From positions 5,810 to 36,041 of the forward strand of contig MPNW01001237.1 of the NCBI GenBank assembly GCA_011800805.1: 30,232 nucleotides of DNA. The letters run 5' to 3'. The stretch's first letter is position 1. Each line of letters opens with the position of its first letter. Position numbers and translations under genes: made by a program. The notes below the pieces were generated by a model that worked only from the letters and a program-made list of their open reading frames with translations, was not told the DNA's origin and ran no database searches. The stretch comes from Hirudo medicinalis (taxonomy: Eukaryota > Annelida > Clitellata > Hirudinida > Hirudinidae). Below, piece by piece: positions 21,219 through 26,300 of this stretch.

Positions 21219-21601
21219 AATGATAATGATGATGACGATGACGATGATGATGATTGCTCAACAGAAATGATGACACAATCATAGTCTTCATGAATAATGG
21301 AGGGAACGGAAGGCCTGATCGATGAACGAATGAAAAGCATCAACTCACGCGTTCCATCGAACTTGGACGCTATGGTGTCGAGGAAGCTGTTCTGCCACCC
21401 AAGCAGCCCTCTCTTGACCTCCTCGTCCCCACTCTCCACTGAAGGTCTGACCCCGACTCTACTGGGCTTGCCCTTACCAACGTCGAGCATATCTCCGTCG
21501 TCGTAGATGTTGAGACAGACGCCCACATCTTCGTCGTCCTCTTCCTCACCGCACATCTCCAGGCGGTTGTTCATTTCCGTTCGTTGTGATGTCAGAGTCA
21601 T
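919..21601 (-). CDS. Elk: Elk-type voltage-gated K+ channel, N-terminal part (four exons, gene continues left of window)
   Basis: The product belongs to the EAG/Erg/Elk (KCNH) family of plasma-membrane voltage-gated potassium channels. Four minus-strand exons (21601-21349, 5736-5639, 5437-5305, 1068-919) join in frame across GT-AG introns of phase 1, 0 and 1 and give about 211 residues. Read in order, they show the PAS-cap end ([15 protein letters not shown]), then [33 protein letters not shown] and [15 protein letters not shown]. These are the consecutive blocks of the KCNH PAS domain, and [13 protein letters not shown] and CSC-FLFG point to the Elk subfamily (KCNH3/4/8) rather than Eag or Erg. 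In the family this domain binds the C-linker/CNBHD and tunes gating. The voltage sensor, pore and CNBHD are not in the window. Recognition is from memory of family sequences; the splice junctions are read directly. Confidence 0.9.
1100..2570 (+). mobile_element. LINE copy A: 5'-truncated, frameshifted non-LTR retrotransposon (CR1/Jockey-like RT)
   Basis: Reverse-transcriptase blocks appear in order on the plus strand: [17 protein letters not shown] (from 1118), [32 protein letters not shown] (about 1312-1372), [12 protein letters not shown] (about 1488) and FADDTQ with the catalytic Asp pair (about 1579). These are followed by the thumb region [35 protein letters not shown] (about 1950) and the C-terminal [11 protein letters not shown] block (2152 on). 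Reading moves between two frames at least three times (near 1280, 1610 and 1900-2100) with in-frame stops, so the copy is dead. The endonuclease half is missing. It sits in Elk intron 3. Assignment to the CR1/Jockey group rests on motif style only. Confidence 0.9.
1118..1900 (+). pseudogene. Broken reverse transcriptase of LINE copy A
   Basis: Three overlapping open segments (1118-1300, 1312-1617, 1475-1900) together cover palm and thumb motifs, including FADDT, but in alternating frames. No intact ORF remains. Confidence 0.85.
2571..3200. other. AT-rich intron sequence, nothing recognised
   Basis: No coding-like frame, splice-flanked exon or clear repeat was seen here. Confidence 0.5.
3212..3408 (-). 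mobile_element. tRNA-derived SINE, copy 1
   Basis: On the minus strand the head carries an A-box-like TTGTCCGAGTGG (about 3374-3385) and a B-box-like GTGTTCGAAACCC (3323-3311), the internal RNA polymerase III promoter layout of a Ser/Leu-type tRNA. The body CAGCCTGCAC is shared with the copies at 3721 and 11830. The tail contains two GCGCTAWATAAATG modules near 3268 and 3225, with AAAAAAGTGCC between them. Confidence 0.75.
3614..3706. repeat. Imperfect (GAT/GAC)n array
   Basis: GAT/GAC triplets with a short GCT-rich interruption. Confidence 0.88.
3721..3875 (-). mobile_element. tRNA-derived SINE, copy 2
   Basis: This copy is homologous to copy 1 over B box GTGTTCGAAACCC (3804-3792), CAGCCTGCAC and tail GACGCTATATAAATGG followed by AAAAAGTGCC. 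The A-box side reads TGGCGTGCAGGTTGGCC and abuts the long ATT array that begins at 3876. Confidence 0.75.
3876..4086. repeat. (ATT)n microsatellite, about 210 bp
   Basis: Nearly uninterrupted ATT triplets with occasional GTT and ATC variants. Poly-Asn, poly-Ile and poly-Leu frames here are artefacts. Confidence 0.97.
4087..4496. other. AT-rich intron sequence, nothing recognised
   Basis: No gene-like or repeat structure seen. Confidence 0.5.
4497..4652. repeat. (ATTC/ATCC)n tetranucleotide array
   Basis: Long runs of ATTC with ATCC variants and CACTC interruptions. Confidence 0.92.
4836..5000. repeat. Second (ATTC/ACCC/ATCC)n array
   Basis: Tetranucleotide family related to 4497-4652, with more ACCC and AATC variants. 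The Phe/Ile/His/Ser-rich frame across it is not credited as protein. Confidence 0.9.
5305..5437 (-). CDS. Elk: Elk exon 3: PAS domain, middle
   Basis: The exon is 133 bp. The acceptor is a T-rich tract ending in GCATTGCAG (AG at 5439-5438); the donor is G|GTGAGTGC (5304 downward). It has 44 codons plus one base. It opens [16 protein letters not shown], matching the E-V-M-Q-K-T-C-S-C-x-F-L-F-G block of Elk, followed by a helix rich in Glu, Lys and Leu and then CRQN plus a split Gly codon. In relatives this point reads Y-K-K-N-G, just before the last PAS strands. Phase 1 at the end fits exon 4 exactly. A frame running past the donor is intron and should be ignored. Confidence 0.88.
5639..5736 (-). 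CDS. Elk: Elk exon 2: PAS domain core
   Basis: This 98-bp exon is too short to be found as an ORF. The acceptor is preceded by a pyrimidine-rich tract ending in CCCCAG (AG at 5738-5737), and the donor is GTAGGA (5638-5633). Two bases complete a His codon from exon 1, then 32 codons follow: [23 protein letters not shown] and QLTGYSKSE. This is the first half of the PAS fold in KCNH channels (beta A, beta B and the following helices), and NFVLGNAQ and [10 protein letters not shown] are diagnostic blocks. It ends in phase 0 and continues directly into exon 3 after a 201-bp intron. Confidence 0.9.
5740..7300. other. 3' part of Elk intron 1, no gene seen
   Basis: AT-rich DNA without a convincing exon on either strand. 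Short islands of moderate GC at 5880-6120 and 6975-7015 show no conserved protein motif that I can recognise. Confidence 0.5.
7321..7405. repeat. 17-bp minisatellite, 5 perfect copies
   Basis: Unit AATAAAACTAATATTTT starts at 7321, 7338, 7355, 7372 and 7389 with no mismatch. Confidence 0.97.
8058..8228 (+). CDS. Putative 56-residue secreted peptide (nested, antisense to Elk)
   Basis: The ORF runs ATG to TAA, 57 codons including stop. The N-terminus MLRNNNN is followed by a strongly hydrophobic stretch [16 protein letters not shown], which fits a signal peptide or signal anchor. The remainder, about 34 residues, is polar: [20 protein letters not shown], then six Lys/Ile/Leu/Asp-type residues and PATFNV. 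From about codon 20 onward many codons end in C or G (TTC, ATC, AAG, AAC, GAC, ACC, GAG), unlike the AT-rich surroundings and like the proven Elk exons, which argues for real coding. The Kozak context is weak (T at -3). It lies in Elk intron 1 on the opposite strand. It could instead be one exon of a larger gene. Product family not recognised. Confidence 0.4.
   Translation: MLRNNNNIIVVCFAIILFFIVSSPSSFEDIKQPNIDTKSSKVEKQIKLKDPATFNV
8514..8620. repeat. Imperfect (AAT)n-rich tract
   Basis: AATAAT and AAATAAT runs with short interruptions. Confidence 0.8.
8760..8852. repeat. (ATG)n microsatellite
   Basis: About 26 ATG triplets followed by ACG triplets. Poly-Met, poly-His and poly-Ile frames here are artefacts. 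Confidence 0.97.
8921..8969. repeat. Imperfect (ATC)n array
   Basis: Complementary in register to the ATG array 70 bp to the left. Confidence 0.85.
9463..9665 (-). mobile_element. tRNA-derived SINE of a second family
   Basis: On the minus strand the head (about 9665-9590) has an A-box-like TGGTCTAATGTTTGACA, an anticodon-arm-like TCGC-CTTTA-GCGA stem and B box GTGTTCGAATTCC. The first bases GTGCTC can pair with GAGCAC just after the T-arm, as in an acceptor stem. A body (GAACACGGACGGTTAGGACGG on the plus strand) and an AT-rich tail ending near AACCGGCTTCGCC follow. I read it as a SINE rather than a working tRNA gene, because the anticodon and T stems are degenerate. Confidence 0.6.
9838..9892. 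repeat. (GAT/GAC)n array
   Basis: GAT then GAC triplets, giving poly-Asp in one frame. Confidence 0.9.
10110..10355. promoter_or_regulatory. Cluster of CRE, CCAAT, AP-1 and RFX X-box motifs
   Basis: Read directly: TGACGTCA (10119-10126), CCAAT (10140-10144), TGACTCAGC (10214-10222), GTTACCATTGGCAAC (10245-10259) and GTTACCATGGTGAC (10303-10316), with a degenerate third X-box-like GTTGCTATGACGAC (10336-10349). The first X-box satisfies the RFX consensus GTNRCC-N(0-3)-RGYAAC completely. In animals, RFX sites with CCAAT and CRE elements mark promoters of ciliary genes and MHC-II-like modules. Base composition rises here against AT-rich flanks. No flanking exon was recognised, so this may be an enhancer or an unannotated or alternative promoter in Elk intron 1. 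Confidence 0.55.
10574..10665. repeat. Compound (GTT)n array
   Basis: GTT triplets interrupted by TCT and a repeated GTTGCTT module. Confidence 0.9.
10680..11390. other. Intron sequence, nothing recognised
   Basis: Contains short TTTATTATGTAATATA repeats near 10795-10885. No credible exon. Confidence 0.45.
11400..11467. repeat. 17-bp minisatellite, 4 diverged copies
   Basis: Units start at 11400, 11417, 11434 and 11451 and share TGGAAAAT(T/C)A. Confidence 0.9.
11830..11976 (-). mobile_element. tRNA-derived SINE, copy 3
   Basis: Same family as 3212 and 3721. A box TAGCTCAGAGGG (11963-11952) is near-consensus and B box GTGTTCAAAACCC lies at 11906-11894. CAGCTTGCACTGC follows. Like copy 2, its tRNA-head end abuts an AAT/ATT-rich tract (11977 on). 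Confidence 0.75.
11977..12240. repeat. Low-complexity AT tract
   Basis: (AAT)n then irregular TA/AAT/ATT sequence with many short inverted repeats. Confidence 0.85.
12300..12740 (+). mobile_element. Fragment of LINE ORF1-like protein (frameshifted)
   Basis: One frame reads [20 protein letters not shown] then [11 protein letters not shown] (about 12313-12405). After a frameshift, 12419-12733 continues [60 protein letters not shown]. The NIIVYNL / EMFRIGKK / RPLLIKF / [10 protein letters not shown] succession is typical of the RRM-like ORF1 proteins of metazoan CR1/L2-type LINEs. No RT follows it closely, so it is an isolated remnant in Elk intron 1. Confidence 0.65.
12741..13160. other. Intron sequence; two CCAAT boxes around a half X-box
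   Basis: Mostly AT-rich. CCATGGCAAC at 13116-13125 lies between CCAAT near 13092 and CCAAT at 13144-13148. No exon seen. Confidence 0.4.
13170..13312. repeat. (CAT)n microsatellite
   Basis: About 47 triplets with CGT and CAA variants. Poly-His and poly-Met frames are artefacts. Confidence 0.97.
13561..13980. repeat. AT-rich tandem repeat, about three long units
   Basis: ATAATGTTATAT...AATATTATTTATACTATTA and TTGTTGACATTA...ATGTTATTATAATATTTAA recur, with unit starts near 13578, 13759 and 13917. A solo transposon terminus interrupts unit 1. Confidence 0.8.
13710..13756. mobile_element. Solo hAT terminal sequence
   Basis: CTCGCGACTAATCGCGATTA followed by ACATTAATCGATCTGCAGCCCTAA closely matches the right end of the hAT element at 18831-19631. 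No matching left end was found. Confidence 0.65.
14167..14174. promoter_or_regulatory. CRE palindrome TGACGTCA
   Basis: Perfect 8-bp CREB/ATF core within GCGTGACGTCACAC. Role unknown. Confidence 0.4.
14218..14335. repeat. Imperfect (ATT)n array
   Basis: ATT triplets with GTT, ACT and AAC variants. Confidence 0.9.
14713..14831. repeat. 17-bp minisatellite, 7 copies
   Basis: Unit TAACATAATTTYTTACA repeats every 17 bp. The last copy ends CTTAAA. Confidence 0.95.
14964..15040. promoter_or_regulatory. CRE plus E-box plus short hairpin
   Basis: TCACGTG (E-box) lies just left of TGACGTCA (14964-14971). Downstream, GGTCGGCAAAT (15010-15020) and ATTTGCTGACC (15030-15040) form an 11-bp stem with one non-Watson-Crick pair and a 9-nt loop. 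GC content is higher than the surroundings. No gene start is evident. Confidence 0.35.
15113..15203. repeat. (GAT)n array
   Basis: GAC-rich start, then about 20 GAT triplets. Confidence 0.95.
15249..15385. repeat. (CAT)n array, inverted partner of 15113-15203
   Basis: About 40 ATC-phase triplets. It is complementary to the GAT array 45 bp to the left, and the spacer contains the only ambiguous base (N, 15223). Confidence 0.95.
15481..15551. repeat. 22-bp tandem repeat, about 3 copies
   Basis: Unit CACATTCAYCCACCCATCCA followed by AG. Confidence 0.9.
15956..16011. promoter_or_regulatory. Octamer (POU) motif and CRE
   Basis: ATGCAAAT (15956-15963) and TGACGTCA (16004-16011) lie in a small GC-rich island between AT-rich flanks. 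Motif presence only. Confidence 0.3.
16500..18010 (+). mobile_element. LINE copy B: decayed non-LTR retrotransposon of the same type
   Basis: Starts near NNYRPISVS (about 16557), then [40 protein letters not shown] (about 16762-16820), [20 protein letters not shown], and from 17000 [28 protein letters not shown], and [12 protein letters not shown] near the C-terminus. The segment that should carry the GVPQGS and FADD catalytic motifs is deleted or destroyed around 16930-17000. Frameshifts and stops are frequent. AATAAA occurs at 18002-18007. It lies in Elk intron 1. Confidence 0.88.
17000..17572 (+). pseudogene. RT C-terminal segment of LINE copy B
   Basis: A 190-codon open frame holding the thumb and C-terminal region of the reverse transcriptase without the catalytic palm, so it cannot be functional. 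Confidence 0.8.
18509..18544. repeat. 12-bp tandem repeat, 3 copies
   Basis: TGTACACCTGSA units at 18509, 18521 and 18533, plus a partial fourth. Confidence 0.93.
18831..19631 (+). mobile_element. hAT-superfamily DNA transposon, internally deleted (801 bp)
   Basis: The element begins TAGGGGTGCAGAT and ends ATCTGCAGTCCTA, terminal inverted repeats matching at 11 of 13 positions. It is flanked by a perfect 8-bp direct repeat ATTATATT (18823-18830 and 19632-19639), the hAT target-site duplication. Inside on the plus strand, 19073-19150 encodes [19 protein letters not shown], a BED-type zinc finger start, and 19307-19420 encodes [20 protein letters not shown] followed by a shifted RLVCLINWL, the C-terminal hAT dimerisation motif. 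The catalytic middle is missing and stops interrupt both parts, so it is non-autonomous. Confidence 0.9.
19640..20320. other. AT-rich intron sequence, nothing recognised
   Basis: TTAATTA-rich DNA with no coding-like frame. Confidence 0.5.
20323..20575. repeat. 13-bp minisatellite, about 19 copies
   Basis: Two variants, AATTTCATTCAAC and ATTTACATTCAAC, alternate in higher-order blocks. The Phe/His/Ser/Asn-rich frames are artefacts. Confidence 0.95.
20785..21020. repeat. TTAATTAA-rich tract
   Basis: Many copies of (A)TTAATTAA and AATCTTAATTA in irregular spacing; strongly self-complementary. Confidence 0.75.
21184..21255. repeat. (GAT)n array beside Elk exon 1
   Basis: GAT triplets with AAT and GAC variants, in Elk intron 1 about 90 bp past the donor. 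Confidence 0.93.
21349..21601 (-). CDS. Elk: Elk exon 1: N-terminal extension and PAS-cap
   Basis: The exon holds 84 codons plus one base, from an ATG at 21601 to 21349, followed by a consensus donor GTGAGT (21348-21343). The last 24 or so residues, [19 protein letters not shown] followed by DGT, align with the KCNH PAS-cap, whose usual form has APQNTFLDTI. Relatives normally start only about ten residues before this block. Here about 60 further residues precede it, rich in Asp and Glu (for example [10 protein letters not shown]), with later Met starts at residues 10 and 16. The frame stays open upstream into a GAT/GAC array with no other ATG, so the true start is not proven. The split last codon (C, then AC from exon 2) gives His, as expected for Elk. 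Beyond the donor the open frame reads only into a GAT array and is not coding. Confidence 0.85.
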
Positions 21602-21665
21602 GTGACGTTTATCGATAAGCGAGTGATTCCTGTCGCTACGGATGACACGAAAGTGAAAACAAGTC

Positions 21666-21745
21666 GACGACGACGACGACGACGATGATGATGATGATGG
21701 TGGTGGTGGTGATGATGATGATGGTGACGATGATGGCGATGATGT
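21666..21745. repeat. (GAC/GAT/GGT)n array upstream of Elk ATG
   Basis: GAC, GAT and GGT triplets about 65-145 bp before the exon 1 ATG on the minus strand. Confidence 0.9.
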
Positions 21746-21754
21746 CGAATGAGA

Positions 21755-21762
21755 TGACGTCA
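21755..21762. promoter_or_regulatory. CRE palindrome upstream of Elk
   Basis: TGACGTCA about 155 bp before the Elk ATG; plausible CREB/ATF site. Confidence 0.4.
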
Positions 21763-21915
21763 GAGGAATTAAACGGACGTGGAATTGTTATCCGGCTAAT
21801 GAATCCCCTTTCTATGGAAGGCGGAGTTCCATGCACATGTCGTTCCTTGACGGAAGACAACGTCACTCGAATCCTGGTGAGATTCAAGATTTCCAGCACT
21901 CGTTCCTTTTAAGTA

Positions 21916-21935
21916 ATAATAATCATAACAATAAC

Positions 21936-21976
<41 letters not shown>
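21916..21976. repeat. (AAT)n microsatellite
   Basis: AAT triplets with AAC interruptions. Confidence 0.93.
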
Positions 21977-21978
<2 letters not shown>

Positions 21979-22239
21979 TTTATTCATCGAGCGATAAGTG
22001 CTGATGTTTTGTTCGAGTTTAAACAATTAAAATTCGCTTTAAAGTAATTTTATTAAATTGTCTTTGTTTGTTGCTCGTGTCTTCTGCCGTTAGTTTGTCT
22101 TTCGGTGAACGACTTCCTTGAGGGAAAGTAACAGTGGAAAATCTAACCTGCCTAACTGACCGAAGATTCGTTATTTCTTCCGAAAACGAAGCAGGTTTTC
22201 AACTCGACAGATCTACATTCCACAGCAGTGTACTGGTGA

Positions 22240-22410
22240 TTAAATGTTGATTATGCTGTGGTTTGCGAATGTCGTATGTCCCGGGGTTCTCTCAGGCCTA
22301 GAAGAGGGACTTTCAATATTGGTTGGGGCTCTTGGACCATCCGTGATTGTGTTTGCTCTTTTGCTTAGCTGAGAAAATAAAGGATAATAATAACAATAAT
22401 AATAATATCA
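22240..22410 (+). other. Possible retroelement 3' tail
   Basis: A moderately GC-rich stretch ends GAGAAAATAAAGGATAATAA then AAC/AAT triplets, the layout of a LINE or SINE 3' end with a microsatellite tail. No coding motif was recognised. Confidence 0.3.
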
Positions 22411-22850
22411 TGAAATGTAATTTCTTTTGCTAATTGCAAACATCCTAGTATCTTAACAATGACCGGTTCAATTAGAATATCACCATCATCAAATGCTTCA
22501 AAAGATCTCCTAAAACCAGGTTTAAAAAAATTTTTTTTCCAAGGAACGCCTTCGAGTGACGCAGGTGTTCAGATTTAGACCCTCCCAACTGGCCAATCAT
22601 TCCAACACCGACTCAAGGATGGAAAATCATTCTCTCATCATCATTATCCTCGTCGTCGGCGATATCATTATCATCATCAGCAGCAGCAACATTAGAATCA
22701 TCTCCACAATTGACACTCAAAACATCGACTTAAGATAAATGGAAGATAAATGTTTGCAGGAATTTCGGATTTTTCACTTGAAAAAAGAAATGTTGGCTTA
22801 AAAATCGATCGCGGAGAAGCAAAAAAGAGCTGTCATTCATTTCACAGTGA

Positions 22851-23069
22851 ATGACAAATTGTCCTGGCAGAATAAATAATCCCCACAAAAGAAACTTCTT
22901 CATTTTTCACATTTTTTATTCATTTACAACCGAAACTTGGAAGGACATTGATCGCTCCGGCGTAGCCCAGGTCTGTTCCGCCTCCTCTTTCTTCCTGTTT
23001 ATCCTCATCCAATATCGTACCATCTTACAGCCCCCGGGTTTCATCCATACTGACTCCATTGAAGACTAA
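22851..23069. other. Coding-like island, strand unresolved
   Basis: The plus frame ends TETWKDIDRSGVAQVCSASS, then FFLFILIQYR, LQPPGFIHTDSIED and stop, with almost every codon after 22930 ending in C or G. On the minus strand, 23059-22916 gives a 47-residue ORF starting MESVWMKPGGCKMVRYW and ending SVVNE. Neither matches a family I know. The plus-strand third-position bias is the stronger. Confidence 0.3.
22915..22920 (-). terminator. Candidate poly(A) signal AATAAA
   Basis: First AATAAA downstream of the 1233-codon ORF on its strand, about 400 bp past the stop. It may instead be chance in AT-rich DNA. Confidence 0.3.
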
Positions 23070-23320
23070 TTCAAGTTTCGGTTATTGTTTGCCTGGAGGG
23101 TAAAAAATGGAAGTGGAAAGTAAAATTTCAAGGCAAATGGAAGTCATTCTTTTTATCTCCTTCGGATCTCCAGCTCGCACAATCTCTCCATCCTCGACTC
23201 AAACCATTTCAAGATTATTCATAATTTCTAAGTGATAATAATTTATATGAACAGAAACAAGACTCAACAAACATTTGCAATAGAAAATAATTTTATACAA
23301 ATATAATTGAAATGCAGCTT

Positions 23321-26300
23321 TCAAAGGTGAGTTCTGTGGATGTTGTTGTAGTAATCACGGCCAAGCCATTTCATGCAGTCATTGGCATAATTAAGAGCAT
23401 GGGGATATCTGTAGTCCACCTGAGAGTGGTACAGCGGGGGCATGGAATGGGGATGCGAGATAACAGGGGCCCTGCACCTGGTCTGGCAAATGGGGTACGA
23501 ACAGTTGGAGTATCTTTGGTTTTGATTGAACATTTCTGAAACGTTGCTGTACTGCGGTGAAATGCAGGAGCCGAGATGAATCTCAATGTCTTGGTTCAAC
23601 GAGTGCTCGGAGCTCTTCTGGGCGTCGTAAGCCTGCTCAAGGGCTCGAATCTTGTTAGGACAGATGGTTGGACGACAAGGGAAGGCCTTCCTGACTTGAC
23701 TTCTACGGTTAGAATCCGAATTGCAAGGATTTGCTGTACGCAAGCAATTCAGAGATTTGACACAGCCTTTCGAGCAGTTCGGACTGAACTTGACGCGTCC
23801 TGAACAATCCGGACTGCGACTTGGCGATGAACAGAGACGAGAAGGATCGCATTTGCAGTTGTTTCCATTTTTTTCCAAAATAAACCTCTCGTTGAAGTGA
23901 ATGCAGTCGTGGAAGAAGTCCAAAATATTCGTGGCCTTTTTGAAATATTCCTTCAGCTGCTGGTTCCACTCGCTTTCTGGATCGCTGAAGAAATTTCTCA
24001 GTTGATCCATAGCCAGGGACTTGACCTGCTCAACCATGGAGCTGGCAATCTCATCTCCCGCACAGTTTTGATCGTCGTTGGCATTTGGAACGTTTCGGTC
24101 GCCATCCTGGGCAGCTACGGAGTTGTGAAGCCAACTGAGAACTTTGGGAGACCTCCTGCTGACGTGAGAACAGTTTTTGCACGTTTTTTCATCGCATTCC
24201 TGTGGCGACCTGCGGTTCCTGTTTTTGTCTTTTTTCCAATCAATTCTTCGAAAATCCGGAACGTTTTTCTTTTGAGCATCAGTTTTGAAGTCCTCCATCT
24301 TTTTGCTGTTTCTTGGAGATTGTCTTCCGTTCATGTTGGAAGCAGTTCTTGATTTTACGTCGTGCTTCGACAGTTTATCGTAGTAATAATTGCTCATGAA
24401 GTTGTAGAAGGCAGCCAACATTTCCTGACATTCGGCATTGGAAGATTTCATATGTTCGGATTTCAAGCAGCTCGATTGGTTGTTGTGGTTGGCAAATTGA
24501 TAAGCAGCGTTCATAGACCTGTTAGACTCGCAGCATTCCTTGTTTGGGGATCTGTTCCCGATTGATCTCAAATCCTTCAACGAACTTTCGCTGTTTACGT
24601 GACTGTTATTCTGTGATTGATTTGGAGTTTCCTCGAGATTTTTGGAGAACTTTTCTTTGTTGATGGAGTGGGCAGAAGTTCTGAGATCGAGGACTTCCCT
24701 GTCTTTCGAAAAGTGGTGCGTGAAGTTGGAGAAAAATTTCGAAAAGGGGATGCAGTTTGAAGCCACATCATCATCGATGTAAGGTAGGAAATTCTGCTCG
24801 AGTAGTTTGTTCTTAACTGTCAGAGAATCAAGTCTGACAAGGAGACTGTTACTCGACGATATGCGCTTCGCTTTTTTGTTCCTGCCAAATCGGCTTCTGA
24901 AGAGAGAACATCGTGTCTTAGGACGACGGGTGCTTTTCGTGACTTCAACTTTCTTGACTTCCTGAGGACGATTCTCATCGTCGAGCTTTTGTTCGCTCTT
25001 CCGACAGGATGAATCAACATTCGCCGTCTTTGCGTGAGTCGAAAAGTTGTACGGTTTCACATCTTTCATCCGCTCGTTTCTACAACCAAAGATTTCGAAT
25101 TTCAAGTTAGGAGACTTTGAATTAACCGGTGGCTGCCCGATAATGTTTTCAACCGTCTTCGGGTCGACCAAGGGTTTTTTAGTAAGAAATCTTTTCTTCA
25201 AGCTTAAACTTTTTCTTGGACTTCCATTCCCACTCATGGCAGTCCAACTGTCAAGCAGGCATTTTATGTGTTGTTTAAGATTTCCAGAGTCGTGATTCTT
25301 TTTACTGGCGGAGGAACTATTACCTGCTGACGAGAGATGCTCGGATTTTTTACTCCTCAAGTCATCATTTTGAGTCGAGGAGTTGGAAAGGTTGGAGTTC
25401 GTGCTTGGACTTTTGACCGGTGCTTTCTCGAGGCTGTCAGTGAATATATCAGCCGTACTGGAATCTTCATCTATGGCCGAGTTTACGATGTTTAGTGTCT
25501 CTTCTTCTTGTGCATTTTGTGCTGGGGTTTCTATTTGATTCGTTTCGTTTAAAAGATTTATATTTGCTTCAGCGGAGGAATGTTGGTTCTGGATTCCCTG
25601 GAGAAGAGCTGTGATGCTCACCTCCTCAGCCAGCTCGTCCGGTGAATTTGAGCCACTTGGCAGGTCATCGTTGAGATCATTGAAAATTATGTCAACGAAT
25701 TTGATTCGCTTTTGCTTCTTTTCTAGGATCGCGTTGCCATAGTCATCGTTTTCGACTGGCGAAGACTTCTTGAGGTTGCTCTTTGCTCTGTCCCGACTGG
25801 TCCTCAAGGATATGATGATGTCGTTGTCTTCCTTGCTCAAGGTCGGAAGTTCTTTCTTAAAATCCAATTTTTCGGAATCACTGCTTGAGTCGGGCGAGTG
25901 CAAGGATCCCTCGTTGATTGGTCTGAGGTTTTTCAATTTGAAATCGTCGCCTTTGTGCTTTGCGTCCTTCCAAGTTAAAAAGCCTTCTTTTCGAGTTGGT
26001 GTCGAAGAAAATTGTGGGGACTGAGTACTTGCTGATCTTTGAGGGGGGTATCTGTAGAATCGTGTCGGAATCGAATGTTTTCGGCGTTTCTTTCCTCCGA
26101 TTTCCATAGATTGACTCCGAAGCTGATTCCCTCTCCTGCTCATTTCATCGAAATTCGTGACTGGAAAACTGTCCTCCTGCTGAGAGCAGCTGTCAACGCA
26201 CATTCCACTCTGCTCACAGAACCCACAGTTGGAACAAACTCTGTTCTTCGACTTATTCCTTCTGCCTCCCTTCCTTTTGTTCGAGTGCTTTCCAGGATAT

